A DNA stretch of 64,000 nt from Demequina gelatinilytica (GCF_000971115.1 NZ_BBLV01000009.1:24432-88431), one strand, 5' to 3'; positions 7,611-17,016 are shown, counted from the stretch's first letter. Program-made: numbers and translations. The notes: generated from the sequence alone by a model not told the origin.

Positions 7611-8668
7611 GCGACGGCCTCCTTCCCGGTGGTGCCGCCTTGCGTGGCACGCACGATGGCGGGCGCGATCGCGTCGAGCGGCAGGATCTCGTGGGCGAGC
7701 CCCGCACCGGCGACCGCTCCAGGCATGCCCCACACCACCGAGGTGGCCTGGTCCTGCGCGATCATGCGGCCACCCGCGTCAACGAGCCCGCGGGTCGCGT
7801 CGCGACCATCGGAGCCCATGCCGGTGAGCATGACGCCCAGGAGGTCGCCGCCGTAGACCTTGACGGCCGAGCGGAACAGCACGTCGACCGCGGGACGGCA
7901 GAAGTTGACCTGGGGCCCCTTGTTGAGGGACGTGATCACGGCGTTGCCGGCCTGCCGGACCTCGAGGTGCATGTCACCGGGGGCGACGTACACCGTGCCC
8001 GGCGTGAGCCGCTCGTTGCCGGCCGCCTCGACCACCCGCGACGGACCGATGCGGTCGAGCCGCGCGGCCAGCTGCGTGGTGAACATGGGCGGCATGTGCT
8101 GCACGAGCACCACCGGCACCGGCAGCGGCGCGGCGAGCGCGCCGAAGACCTTCGACAGCGCCTCGGGACCTCCGGTCGAGGAGCCGATCACCACGGCCCG
8201 CGGCGGACGTGCCGGCGCGGTCGCGGCACGCGTGCGGACGCTGCCCGCCGCGATGGCGGGGGCGCCGCACAGCGCCTTCACCTTGGGGATGAGCTGCGAG
8301 GTGATGACGCGGATCGCCTCGGCGGGGTTGGCCACCTGCGTGGGCTTGGTCGCATAGTCCGACGCCCCCGACGCGAGCGCGTCGAGCGTCGCCGACGCTC
8401 CGTGCGACGTGAGCGTCGAGAACATCACGATGGGGGTGCGCACGCCAGAGCGGCGCAGCGCGCGGACCGTCTCGATGCCGTTCATCACGGGCATCTCGAT
8501 GTCCATGGTGATGAGGTCGGGCTTGAGCGTCGCGACCTTGGTCAGCGCGATCGAGCCGTTCTGCGCGACCCCGACCACCTCGATGGCGGGATCGGACGCG
8601 AGCGATTCTGAGACGATGCGCCGCACGACGACCGAGTCGTCGACGACGAGCACCCTGATCGGGGACAT
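7607..8668 (-). CDS. cheB: Chemotaxis response regulator/protein-glutamate methylesterase CheB
   Basis: A 353-residue receptor methylesterase and deamidase. N-terminal receiver (1-120) with Asp10/Asp11, phospho-acceptor Asp56 and Lys109; a proline-rich linker (145-157); then the esterase with Ser164 in IGSSTGGPEA, His191 in VQHMPP and Asp287 in GMGSDG, the expected catalytic triad. ATG 8668 lies 10 bp after cheW. Phosphorylation by CheA should activate it. Confidence 0.95.
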   Translation of the reverse strand: MSPIRVLVVDDSVVVRRIVSESLASDPAIEVVGVAQNGSIALTKVATLKPDLITMDIEMPVMNGIETVRALRRSGVRTPIVMFSTLTSHGASATLDALASGASDYATKPTQVANPAEAIRVITSQLIPKVKALCGAPAIAAGSVRTRAATAPARPPRAVVIGSSTGGPEALSKVFGALAAPLPVPVVLVQHMPPMFTTQLAARLDRIGPSRVVEAAGNERLTPGTVYVAPGDMHLEVRQAGNAVITSLNKGPQVNFCRPAVDVLFRSAVKVYGGDLLGVMLTGMGSDGRDATRGLVDAGGRMIAQDQATSVVWGMPGAVAGAGLAHEILPLDAIAPAIVRATQGGTTGKEAVA

Positions 8669-8678
8669 CCGTGCTCGC

Positions 8679-9098
8679 CTAGACCTGGACCGCGAGATCG
8701 ACGTCGAGCGCGAGGAGCAGCTCGTCGTCCAGCTGGTACACGCCGGTGACGAAGTCGCGCAGGGCGGGCTCGAGCGTGGGCGGCGGCGAGCCGAAGCGGC
8801 TGCCGTCGATCTCGAGCACGTCACCCACCTGGTCCACCAGGAGCGAGACGGGCTCGCCGTCGACCTTGACCACCATCATCATCGGATCGTCGTCCTCGCC
8901 GAAGCCCTCGCGGCCCAGACGCACGCGGAGGTCGACCAGCAGGACCACCTGACCGCGCAGGTTCACCAGGCCGGCGACGCCCTTCGGGGCGTGCGGGACG
9001 GGGGTGTGCGCCTGCATGCGCAGGGCCTCCTGGACGCGCGCGACGTCGATGCCGTAGAGGCAGTCGTCGAGCTTGAAGGTCGCGAGCTGGTGTCGCAT
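8679..9098 (-). CDS. cheW: Chemotaxis adaptor protein CheW
   Basis: A 139-residue single CheW domain linking receptors to CheA in the polar array. The pattern GVAGLVNLRGQVVLLVDLR (about 40-58) is typical of the family. One base separates it from the cheA stop, so translation is probably coupled. No other cheW is present in the window, but CheA carries two CheW-like domains. Confidence 0.95.
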   Translation of the reverse strand: MRHQLATFKLDDCLYGIDVARVQEALRMQAHTPVPHAPKGVAGLVNLRGQVVLLVDLRVRLGREGFGEDDDPMMMVVKVDGEPVSLLVDQVGDVLEIDGSRFGSPPPTLEPALRDFVTGVYQLDDELLLALDVDLAVQV

Positions 9099-9099
9099 C

Positions 9100-11373
9100 T
9101 CAGTGCTCCGATCCGGCGCCGACGAGCTCGGCGTCCTGCACGTCGTAGAAGGCGGAGTCGGCGTCCCTCACGGTCGCCTCGAGGTCCAGCAGCTCGGTGA
9201 CCCGGCCGCGGACGATGATCGAGCCCAGCAGGCCGTAGCCCGAGACCTCGGAACGGTCGGCGATGGCGCACTCGACGATGTCGACCACCTCGTCCGCGAC
9301 AAGCGCCACCGAGCGGTCGCCACGCTGGCAGACCACCACGGCGAGCTCCTCGCGGAACGTCGAGCCGAGCCCGAGCACCTGGGCGAGGTCGACCACGGGG
9401 GTGATGCGCTCCCGGTACTGCATGACGAGCGAGCCGGAGACCCGCTCGAGCACGTCCATGGGGAAGCGCTCGAGGCGCGTGACGGCGCCCATGGGCATCG
9501 CGACCTGGCGGTCCTCGCCCACGGAGACGATGAGCATCTGCTCGGTCTCGCCCGTGCTCGTCGCCACCACGTCGCGGTCGTCCCCGATCGCCTCCTGGAG
9601 CTCGAGCGCACGGCGCGCCACGGCGGGGATGTCGAGGATGAGCGTCACGGAGCCGTCGCCCAGGAGCGTCGCACCGGCGTAGAGGCCGATGCCCTTGACT
9701 GCGGCGGCGATGGGCTTCGCCACGATCTCCTCGGTGTTGCGGACGTGGTCGACCAGCAGGCCGAACCGTCCTCCGTCCGCGTGCATCACCGCGATGACGG
9801 CACCCACGAGCGACTCGCGCGGCGTGCGGCCGAGCACGTCGCGCAGGTCGACGAGCGGCAGCAGGCGGCCGCGCAGGCGGAACACGGGGGCCTCGCCCAC
9901 GTACTCGACGCCGCTCTGCTTGTCGTCGATCGCGAGCAGCTCGAGCAGGTTGATCTGGGGGATCGCGTAGGTCTCCGACGCGCACTCGACGGTGAGCGCC
10001 GGCATGATCGCGAGCGTCAGCGGGATCCGCAGGCGCCACGTGGTGCCCACGCCGACAGCCGACGTCACGTCGACCACGCCGCCGATCGCGTCGACCTTGG
10101 TCTTCACCACGTCCATGCCGACACCGCGGCCGGACACGTGCGTGACCTTCTCCGCCGTGGAGAATCCGGGCAGGAACAGGAGCTGGAACACGTCCTGGGG
10201 CGCGAGGTCCGCGACGTCGGCGGCGGAGCGGAGCCCCCGCTCGACCGCCTTCGCGGCGATGGCCTGAGGATCGATCCCCTTGCCGTCGTCGGCGATCTCG
10301 ATGACCACCTGGCCGCCCTGGTGGAAGGCGCGCAGCGTGAGCACGCCCTGCTCGGGCTTGCCCGCGGCGACGCGCTGCTCGGGCGCCTCGATGCCGTGGT
10401 CGATCGCGTTGCGGATGAGGTGCGTCAGCGGGTCCTTGATCGCCTCCAGGACGCCGCGGTCGAGCTCGGTCTCCTTGCCGATCATGTCGAGCCGCACCTG
10501 GCGGCCCAGCGAGGCGGAGATGTCGCGCACCATGCGCGGCACCTTGGACCACACGTTGTCGATCGGCTGCATACGCGTCTTCATGACACCCTGCTGCAGC
10601 TCGGTCGCGATGAGCGCGAGGCGCTGCGTCGCGTGCACGAGCGCGGGGTCGTCGATGTCCGCCGCGATGCTCGTCATGGCGTTGCGCGCGAGCACCAGCT
10701 CGCCCACGTGGCGCATGAGCGCGTCGAGGACCTCGACGTCCACGCGGATCGAGGACTCGGTCGCGGAGCGCACGGGCGCCTCCTCGGCGGAGGGCTCGGC
10801 CGCGGCCGGCTCGGGGGCGGCTGCGGACGGTGCCTCGGCGGGCTTGGCAGGCAGCGGGGCCTTGGCCTTCTTGCCCGGCAGCACGGGGGCGGGCTTCGCC
10901 TTCTCCGTCGGAGCCTCATCCACGGGTGCGGCGTCCACCGGCTCGGGCTCGACGGGAGCCTCCTCCGCGGCGGGCGCCGGTGCGTCGGTGCCGTCGAGGA
11001 CGGCCTGGATCGAGGCGACCACGGCGGTGGTGTCGAGGTCGCCCTCGGCGCCGGTCGACTCGATCGAGCGCAGCAGCTCGCGCACCGTGTCGACCATGGT
11101 GAGCAGCACATCGGTGGTGCGCTGCGTCATCTCGCGCTTGCCGTCGCGGAGCTCGGCGAGCAGGCTCTCGCCCACGTGCGTCACACCCTCGAGCGCGCCG
11201 AAGCCCAGGAATCCGCTGGTCCCCTTGATCGTGTGGATGGTGCGGAACACCGAGCTCAGCAGCGAGCGCGAACCCGCGTCGCCCTCGAGAGCGACCAGAT
11301 CCGAGTCGAGCTGGTCGAGGTTCTCGTAGCTCTCCACCACGAACTCGCGGACGATCTCGTCCATCGCGTCCAT
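9100..11373 (-). CDS. cheA: Chemotaxis sensor histidine kinase CheA with two CheW-like domains
   Basis: A 757-residue kinase that phosphorylates CheY and CheB. Order: Hpt/P1 (1-105, phospho-His47 in TIHTIKGTSG); a Pro/Ala/Glu linker (about 130-206) where the CheY-docking P2 domain usually sits, with no P2 visible; dimerisation P3 (about 208-280); ATPase P4 (about 283-453) with N-box NAIDHGI, DDGKGID and GRGVGMD; CheW-like P5 (454-590); and a second CheW-like domain (about 610-755). I prefer ATG 11373, seven bases after GGGAG, over ATG 11379, which sits one base from it. A sigma-28-type promoter lies 52 bp upstream. First gene of the eight-gene chemotaxis operon. Confidence 0.94.
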   Translation of the reverse strand: MDAMDEIVREFVVESYENLDQLDSDLVALEGDAGSRSLLSSVFRTIHTIKGTSGFLGFGALEGVTHVGESLLAELRDGKREMTQRTTDVLLTMVDTVRELLRSIESTGAEGDLDTTAVVASIQAVLDGTDAPAPAAEEAPVEPEPVDAAPVDEAPTEKAKPAPVLPGKKAKAPLPAKPAEAPSAAAPEPAAAEPSAEEAPVRSATESSIRVDVEVLDALMRHVGELVLARNAMTSIAADIDDPALVHATQRLALIATELQQGVMKTRMQPIDNVWSKVPRMVRDISASLGRQVRLDMIGKETELDRGVLEAIKDPLTHLIRNAIDHGIEAPEQRVAAGKPEQGVLTLRAFHQGGQVVIEIADDGKGIDPQAIAAKAVERGLRSAADVADLAPQDVFQLLFLPGFSTAEKVTHVSGRGVGMDVVKTKVDAIGGVVDVTSAVGVGTTWRLRIPLTLAIMPALTVECASETYAIPQINLLELLAIDDKQSGVEYVGEAPVFRLRGRLLPLVDLRDVLGRTPRESLVGAVIAVMHADGGRFGLLVDHVRNTEEIVAKPIAAAVKGIGLYAGATLLGDGSVTLILDIPAVARRALELQEAIGDDRDVVATSTGETEQMLIVSVGEDRQVAMPMGAVTRLERFPMDVLERVSGSLVMQYRERITPVVDLAQVLGLGSTFREELAVVVCQRGDRSVALVADEVVDIVECAIADRSEVSGYGLLGSIIVRGRVTELLDLEATVRDADSAFYDVQDAELVGAGSEH

Positions 11374-11424
11374 CGTCATGCTCCCTCACCCGTCAGGGGC
11401 GGCATCGCCGCCATGTCGGGGGAC

Positions 11425-11451
11425 CCATCGGCCGGAGCCGTCGGGTGGTGA
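11425..11451 (-). promoter_or_regulatory. Sigma-28-type promoter of the chemotaxis operon
   Basis: Minus strand TCAC, 15 nt, GCCGATGG. It predicts a leader of about 45 nt before cheA and lies in the cheA-csrA gap, so cheA has its own flagellar-class promoter. Confidence 0.65.
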
Positions 11452-11481
11452 GCAGTCCTGCCGCGTGGGCGAGGAGGAGCG

Positions 11482-11715
11482 TCAGGGAGTCGGCGGGGCG
11501 AGGGAGCGCAGGCTCTCCTCAGCGGCGTCGTCGGCCTGCGCGGCCGCCGCGTTCTCCTGCTCGATCGCCTCGAGGATCTCGGCGCGGGTCACCCGCACGT
11601 CGCGCGGCGCGTCGATGCCCACGCGCACCCCGTCCGAGCGCACGTCGAGCACCGTCACGACGATGTCGGTGCCGATGACGAGCTTCTCGCCGATGCGGCG
11701 GGAGAGGACAAGCAT
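11482..11715 (-). CDS. csrA: Carbon storage regulator CsrA
   Basis: A 77-residue homodimeric RNA-binding protein that blocks ribosome access at GGA motifs; in Gram-positives its main target is flagellin mRNA and its antagonist is FliW. The core MLVLSRRIGEKLVIG and VRVGIDAPRDV is intact, with an Ala/Glu-rich C-terminal tail of about 25 residues. ATG 11715 has no ribosome binding site; a TACCTT box ends six bases before it, so the mRNA is probably leaderless. fliW is present at 40166, and the flagellin leader contains two fitting sites. Confidence 0.95.
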   Translation of the reverse strand: MLVLSRRIGEKLVIGTDIVVTVLDVRSDGVRVGIDAPRDVRVTRAEILEAIEQENAAAAQADDAAEESLRSLAPPTP

Positions 11716-11721
11716 GGGTCA

Positions 11722-11727
11722 AAGGTA
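11722..11727 (-). promoter_or_regulatory. -10 box for leaderless csrA transcript
   Basis: TACCTT on the minus strand, six bases before the csrA ATG, so transcription would start at the A of the start codon. Same geometry as before fhaA, crtE and the XRE gene. Confidence 0.5.
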
Positions 11728-11758
11728 ACGGCTCAAGCGCGAAGGCGACGAACCGGCG

Positions 11759-13021
11759 TTATGCGCGCGCCGTCCGCGCCCTCAGCATCGACAGCGCCTC
11801 GTCGAGCCGTGCGGCCCACGCGACGCGCGTCGCGGGCACGCCGTCCATCCACGCGACCGGCAGCGGATCGCCGAGCGCACGGCCCGGCTCCTGAGACCGG
11901 GCGAGGCCCGCGACCGCGGTCGCGTCGACGCTGCCGGCGGCGATGAGCGACTCGACCGGGGCACCGCCGCGACCGTCCGCGTCCACGGCCGCCCAGCACG
12001 CATGCGCGTCGAGCGCCTCGACGAGCGCCGCCGCGAGCGAGGCGTCCGAGGCCGCCTCGATCCCGAGCGCCACGATCGTCCGGGCCGTGGCGTCCGGGCC
12101 GCCGGCGCGCTCGCGCAGGCTGCGGGCGGCGGCCGCCGTGCGGATCCGCCGGCCATGCCCCGGCACGGCCGCGGCATCGCCCGCCAGCGCGACGTCGGTG
12201 GTGGCCATGCCGCGCCATCGCGCCACCTGGCAGGCGACGTCGAAGGCACGGTCGGGCGCGCCCACGACCACCAGCAGCTCGCCGGGCGCGGACGCCTGCG
12301 GAACGATGTCGAGCCCGCGGACCAGCGAGGCCAGCGCGATGCGCGATCCGGGCTCGTCGTGCTCGAGCAGCGCGGCCGGGACACCCAGCGCGAGGAGCTC
12401 GTCCGTGGTCGGGTCCGCATCCCGGTCCGGTGCGGAGGCCTCGACGGACACGTCGTCAGTGGCAGGCGCCGCCTGCCGCGCGGGCTCGCGGACCACGATG
12501 CGGTCGGCGGCATCGGCGACGGGGAAGCGCGCGGGCACGAAGTCGCGCATCGTCGCAGGCTCCGCCGCAGGCACCGCAGGCTCCACGGCCCACGCCGGGA
12601 CCGGAGGGAGCGGCTCGGCCTGCGCAGCGTCCTCACGAGGCTCGGCGACCAGCCGCGCGAGCAGCGCGCCGAACTCGTCCTGGGCCTCCGCCGAGCGCCG
12701 CGCGGGCGCCGCGTCGCGCGCGACCGAGGCGAGCAGCTCGCGGCTCACGGCCGCGACGTCCGCGAGCTCGTCGTCGAGGTCCGCGTCGTCGCGCGCGCCT
12801 ACGCCCGCTCCCGCGAGGGACGATGCGGGGCGCAGGCGCCCGGGCGCCTGGTCCGGGACCTCGACCGTGAGCGCGTAGGTGTCCTTCGCGAAGAATCCGA
12901 GCACGCCTCCGGTGCGCACGCGCTCCGCGTGCACCACCCGCGCCTCGGGGCCGTGCTCCTCACGAGCACGCACGAGCAGCGCCTCGGGGTCGGCACCCTC
13001 AAGCAGCAACCTGCGCGGCAT
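11759..13021 (-). CDS. FlhF-like protein with degenerate GTPase domain
   Basis: A 420-residue protein in the place of flhF, directly after flhA (23-bp overlap). The N-terminal 55 residues match the FlhF B-domain (GPEARVVHAERVRTGGVLGFF), followed by a low-complexity Ala/Glu/Asp linker (about 60-205) and a C-terminal domain from about 245. Where an SRP-type GTPase has its P-loop GxxxxGKT, this protein reads VVVGAPDRAFDV (251-262): no Lys, no Thr. I also find no DTAGR motif or NKxD. It therefore should not hydrolyse GTP. FlhF sets flagellar number and position; this copy could be a non-catalytic remnant or a repurposed scaffold. No flhG (MinD-like partner) is seen. Confidence 0.75.
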   Translation of the reverse strand: MPRRLLLEGADPEALLVRAREEHGPEARVVHAERVRTGGVLGFFAKDTYALTVEVPDQAPGRLRPASSLAGAGVGARDDADLDDELADVAAVSRELLASVARDAAPARRSAEAQDEFGALLARLVAEPREDAAQAEPLPPVPAWAVEPAVPAAEPATMRDFVPARFPVADAADRIVVREPARQAAPATDDVSVEASAPDRDADPTTDELLALGVPAALLEHDEPGSRIALASLVRGLDIVPQASAPGELLVVVGAPDRAFDVACQVARWRGMATTDVALAGDAAAVPGHGRRIRTAAAARSLRERAGGPDATARTIVALGIEAASDASLAAALVEALDAHACWAAVDADGRGGAPVESLIAAGSVDATAVAGLARSQEPGRALGDPLPVAWMDGVPATRVAWAARLDEALSMLRARTARA

Positions 13022-15056
13022 CGCTCACCACCCCCACGGCCTCGACCTGAAGCGGAGCGCACGTCACCTCGGAGTAGGACAGCACGGGCACCAGCGGCAG
13101 CGCGGTCGCGACCGTCCGACGCAGCGCCGGGCGCAGCGCGGGCGCGCACGCGACCACGGCCTCGTGGCCCGAGTGCTCGACCTCGGCCAGGCGCCTGCGC
13201 AGCGAGCCGATCATGCGCTCCAGCCGGTCGGGGTCGACCGCCAGGATCATGCCCTCGTCGCCCGGGCGACGCTGCTCGACCAGGTGCTGCTCGAGCAGCG
13301 GCTCGAGAGTGACCACCCGCAGCACGCCGTCCTCGGCGTACGGCGCCGCGATCGCGGGGCCGAGCGCGCCGCGCGCCGCCTCGATGAGCCCCTCGGGATC
13401 CGTCGAGACCTTTGCGCGCAGCGTGAGCCCCTCGAGGATGCGAGGCAGGTCGCGGATGGACACGCGCTCCGTGAGGAGTCCGTGCAGCACGCGCTGGACC
13501 TCGCCGAGCGACAGCAGGCCGGGTACCAGCTCGTCGACCACGGCGCGGTCGAGCTGCTTGACGTTGTCGACCAGGATGCGGACGTCCTCGCGGCTGAGCA
13601 GGCGCGGCGCGTTGGCCGAGATGATCGAGCCCAGGTGCGTGACGAGCACGGACACGCGATCCACCACGGTCGCCCCGGAGAGCTCGGCCTGGGCGCGCAC
13701 CTCGGCCGGGATCCATCGGCCCGCGAGCCCGAAGACGGGCTCGCGCACCGGGGTGCCCATGAGGTGGTCGAGGTTGTCGCCGAGCGCGAGGAGCCGGCCG
13801 GGAGGCGCCTCGCCGCGTCCGACCTCGACGCCCGCGATCTTGACCACGTAGGTCGAGCGCGGGAGATCGACGCTGTCGCGCGTGCGCACGGGCGGGATCA
13901 CCAGGCCCAGGTCCATCGCGATCTTGCGCCGCAGGCCGCGGACGCGGGCGAGAAGGTCCTGCTCGGAGCACGAGCCGACCAGGTCGACCAGGTCGGGGGC
14001 GAGCTGGATCTCGAGCGCGTGGACCCTCATCTGGTCCATGAGCGCCTCCGGGGAGTCGGGCTCGGGCGCGCCGGGCTCGAGCTGCGCGGGTCCCGCCTCG
14101 GCCTGGGCGAGCTCCGCCTTCTCCTTGGCGCCCACGCGCTGACCCGCGATGAGCAGCACCGCGCCGACCAGGACGAACGGCACCTTGGGCAGGCCCGGCA
14201 CGAGCGCGAGCATGATCGCCGCGCTGCCGGCGATGAGCAGCGCGATGCGCGACTGTCCCAGCTGGCGGCTCGCGGTGGTGCCCATGTCCTCCGAGGCGGT
14301 GGCGCGGGTCACGATGATTCCGGTGGACACCGACAGCAGCAGCGCGGGGATCTGCGAGACCAGGCCGTCGCCGATGGTGAGCATCGAGAACTTCTCGATC
14401 GACTCCTGCGGGGACAGGCCCATCTGCATCATGCCGACCGCGAAGCCGCCGATGAGGTTGACGATGGTGATGATGATGCCCGCGATCGCGTCGCCCTTGA
14501 CGAACTTGGAGCCACCGTCCATGGCGCCGTAGAAGTCCGCCTCGGCCGCCACGTCCGCGCGGCGCTGGCGCGCGGTGGCCTCGTCGATGAGCCCCGCGTT
14601 GAGGTCCGCGTCGATGGCCATCTGCTTGCCCGGCATCGCGTCGAGCGTGAAGCGCGCCCCGACCTCGGCGACGCGGCCCGCACCGTTGGTGATGACCGCG
14701 AACTGGATCACCACGAGGATGAGGAAGATCACCAGGCCGATGACGAGCGAGCCGCCCACCACGATGTTGCCGAACGCGCCGATGGCCTCGCCCGCGTAGC
14801 CGTCGCGCAGGACCAGCCGCGTCGACGCCACGTTGAGGCCCAGGCGGAACAGCGTGAGCACCAGCAGCAGCGACGGGAACACCGAGAAGTCGAGCGGCCG
14901 CTTCACGTACATCGACGTGAGCAGGACCACCAGCGACATCGCGATGTTGAACACGATGAGGAAGTCGAGCATCGCCGCGGGCAGCGGCACGACGAGCAGC
15001 ATGACGATGCCGACGACGCCGACCGGCACGGCGAGCGTGCTGATTCGTAGCTTCAC
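12999..15056 (-). CDS. flhA: Flagellar export apparatus protein FlhA
   Basis: A 685-residue FHIPEP-family protein forming the ring that docks FliI-chaperone-substrate complexes and couples export to proton flow. About eight membrane segments fill the first 310 residues, with the family signature region around 140-165, and a cytoplasmic export-gate domain occupies 330-685. GTG 15056 has AGGAGGG six bases upstream, which decides the start against a longer open frame. It sits 52 bp after flhB. Confidence 0.95.
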   Translation of the reverse strand: MKLRISTLAVPVGVVGIVMLLVVPLPAAMLDFLIVFNIAMSLVVLLTSMYVKRPLDFSVFPSLLLVLTLFRLGLNVASTRLVLRDGYAGEAIGAFGNIVVGGSLVIGLVIFLILVVIQFAVITNGAGRVAEVGARFTLDAMPGKQMAIDADLNAGLIDEATARQRRADVAAEADFYGAMDGGSKFVKGDAIAGIIITIVNLIGGFAVGMMQMGLSPQESIEKFSMLTIGDGLVSQIPALLLSVSTGIIVTRATASEDMGTTASRQLGQSRIALLIAGSAAIMLALVPGLPKVPFVLVGAVLLIAGQRVGAKEKAELAQAEAGPAQLEPGAPEPDSPEALMDQMRVHALEIQLAPDLVDLVGSCSEQDLLARVRGLRRKIAMDLGLVIPPVRTRDSVDLPRSTYVVKIAGVEVGRGEAPPGRLLALGDNLDHLMGTPVREPVFGLAGRWIPAEVRAQAELSGATVVDRVSVLVTHLGSIISANAPRLLSREDVRILVDNVKQLDRAVVDELVPGLLSLGEVQRVLHGLLTERVSIRDLPRILEGLTLRAKVSTDPEGLIEAARGALGPAIAAPYAEDGVLRVVTLEPLLEQHLVEQRRPGDEGMILAVDPDRLERMIGSLRRRLAEVEHSGHEAVVACAPALRPALRRTVATALPLVPVLSYSEVTCAPLQVEAVGVVSDAAQVAA

Positions 15057-15108
15057 AGGGTTCCCTCCTGACGGGACGGGCGGGGGGCGGGAAGGGTGCG
15101 GGACGGGT

Positions 15109-16239
15109 TCATGCGGTGACCGCCTCGGCTCGGGGGTCGGCGACCTCCTCGGCCTGCGGATCGCGATGGATCCCGGAGGCGGCGCCGCGGCGCCGCAGCG
15201 CCATGACGAACGCGAGGACGCGCGCGACGGCGGCGTACAGGTGGGCGGGGATCTCCTGGCCCACCTCGCAGGCATCGTGGAGCGCGCGTGCCAGCGGGAT
15301 GTCCTGGACCATGGGGACCTGGCCCTCGGTGGCCTTCTCGCGGATGCGGGTCGCGATATGCCCGCGACCCTTGGCGATCACGCGCGGCGCGCCCGTGCCG
15401 GGCTCGTAGCGCAGCGCGACCGCGACGTGCGTGGGGTTGACCATGACCACGTCCGCGTTCACCACCTCCGCCATCATGCGGTTGCGGCTCATCGCGATCT
15501 GACGCTGACGGATCTGGCCCTTGACGTGCGGGTCGCCCTCGGACTGCTTGTGCTCGTCCTTGATCTCCTTCTTGGACATGCGCGTCTGCTTGCGGTTGCG
15601 CTTCATGACCACCAGGGCGTCGAAGCCGGCGAGCACGAACCCCGCGATCACGGCGGTCTTGATGAGCGTGGTCGCGCCGCCCACCGCGATGTCGAGGGTC
15701 GAGGTGAGCGAGTGCGCACCCGACCCGATGAGCAGAGGCACCACACCCTGGATCACCAGGTAGAGCACCGTGCCGATCGCTCCGGCCTTGAGCGCGGCCT
15801 TCGCACCGTTCCACCAGGCCTGACCGCCGAAGAGCTTCTTGGCGCCCTGCTTGGGCGAGAAGTGCTTGAACGAGGGCTTGAGCTTCCTGGGCGCGACGCG
15901 GATCCCGCCTTGCGCGGCGGCCGCCACCACGGCGGCGAGGACGGCCGCGGCGAACGCCGGCGCGAGCGTGGTGAGGAGCGAGCCGAGGGCGTCGCCGAGC
16001 ATCTCGAGCGCGACCCACGGGTCCGGCGCGGCGGCGACCGCGTCGACGCGCGCGAGCTGCCCGTGCGCGGCGTCGCGCGCGTTGCGGATCACGAACGGCA
16101 GCGCGATCACGACCGCGCCGATGACCATCCACGCGGACAGGTCCTGCGAACGCTGCAGCGACCCCTCCTTGCGGAGCTTCTTCATCCGCTGGGGTGTGGC
16201 CTTCTCGGACTTCTCGCCGGAGTCGTCCTTGCTCACCAT
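15109..16239 (-). CDS. flhB: Flagellar export switch protein FlhB
   Basis: A 376-residue export-gate protein that switches specificity from rod/hook to filament substrates. Four membrane segments lie between about 35 and 210, then a cytoplasmic domain with the autocleavage motif NPTH at 268-271 (NADVVMVNPTHVAV). The tail after about 345 is longer than average. Its start overlaps the fliR stop by seven bases. FliK, its measuring partner, is encoded at 24820-26142. Confidence 0.95.
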   Translation of the reverse strand: MVSKDDSGEKSEKATPQRMKKLRKEGSLQRSQDLSAWMVIGAVVIALPFVIRNARDAAHGQLARVDAVAAAPDPWVALEMLGDALGSLLTTLAPAFAAAVLAAVVAAAAQGGIRVAPRKLKPSFKHFSPKQGAKKLFGGQAWWNGAKAALKAGAIGTVLYLVIQGVVPLLIGSGAHSLTSTLDIAVGGATTLIKTAVIAGFVLAGFDALVVMKRNRKQTRMSKKEIKDEHKQSEGDPHVKGQIRQRQIAMSRNRMMAEVVNADVVMVNPTHVAVALRYEPGTGAPRVIAKGRGHIATRIREKATEGQVPMVQDIPLARALHDACEVGQEIPAHLYAAVARVLAFVMALRRRGAASGIHRDPQAEEVADPRAEAVTA

Positions 16240-17015
16240 GCACCTCCGCCCGCGAGGTTGGTGGCGCGGTCGGTGAGACCGCTGATGACGGAGGGCAGCG
16301 CGAGGAAGGCGATCGACCCGAGCGACAGGGTCACCAGGATCTTGAGCGGGAAGCCGAGCGCGAACGCGTTCAGCGCAGGCGCGACGCGCGTGAGCAGGCC
16401 CAGGCCTACATCGGTGAGGAACAGCACCGCGATGAGCGGGCCCGCGATCTGCAGCGCCGCGATCATCATGTCCGCGATGCCGCCCGTCATGAGCTCGCCC
16501 AGGACGGCCAGGTCCATGCCGCCGCCGAGCGGCAGCGCGTCGAAGGAGCGCACCATGCCCGCGAGGATGAGCTGGTGGCCGTCGGAGGCGAACAGCAGCG
16601 CGAGCGCCGCCATGTTGTAGAAGCGGCTGAACTGCGCGCCCTGCGAGCCGCTGGTCGGGTCGAAGGCCGCGGCGACCTCGAAGCCGCCGAACAGGTCGAT
16701 GAGTCCACCCGCGGTCTGGACGGCCGCGAACACGAGGCGCACCAGGAAGCCCAGCGCGAGCCCCACGAAGGCCTCCGTCACCACGGCGCCGATGAACGCG
16801 CCGGTGTCCGACACCAGCATCGTCCCGGGCTCGACCCCCGCCCGCGCCGCCGCGGCAGGCCCGACCGCGAGCGCGAGGCCCAACGCGAGCGCGACCTTGA
16901 CCGTGCCGGGGAACACCTTCACGTGGAACGGAGGCGCCACCACGAGGAACGCGACGATGCGCACGCTGGTGAGCATCGTCGTCTCGATGAGGCCGAGGTC
17001 GAAGGTCAGGTCCAT
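16233..17015 (-). CDS. fliR: Flagellar export protein FliR
   Basis: A 260-residue integral membrane protein with about six hydrophobic segments, part of the FliP-FliQ-FliR export channel. Length and the region GGLIDLFGGFEVAAAFDPTSG (about 105) fit the family. One base after fliQ and overlapping flhB, in the universal order fliP-fliQ-fliR-flhB-flhA. Confidence 0.94.
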   Translation of the reverse strand: MDLTFDLGLIETTMLTSVRIVAFLVVAPPFHVKVFPGTVKVALALGLALAVGPAAAARAGVEPGTMLVSDTGAFIGAVVTEAFVGLALGFLVRLVFAAVQTAGGLIDLFGGFEVAAAFDPTSGSQGAQFSRFYNMAALALLFASDGHQLILAGMVRSFDALPLGGGMDLAVLGELMTGGIADMMIAALQIAGPLIAVLFLTDVGLGLLTRVAPALNAFALGFPLKILVTLSLGSIAFLALPSVISGLTDRATNLAGGGAW

Positions 17016-17016
17016 G

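Noticed and set aside
9073-11451. 792-residue open frame antisense to cheA
   Set aside because: Same shadow effect; the cheA frame has all kinase motifs and a promoter.
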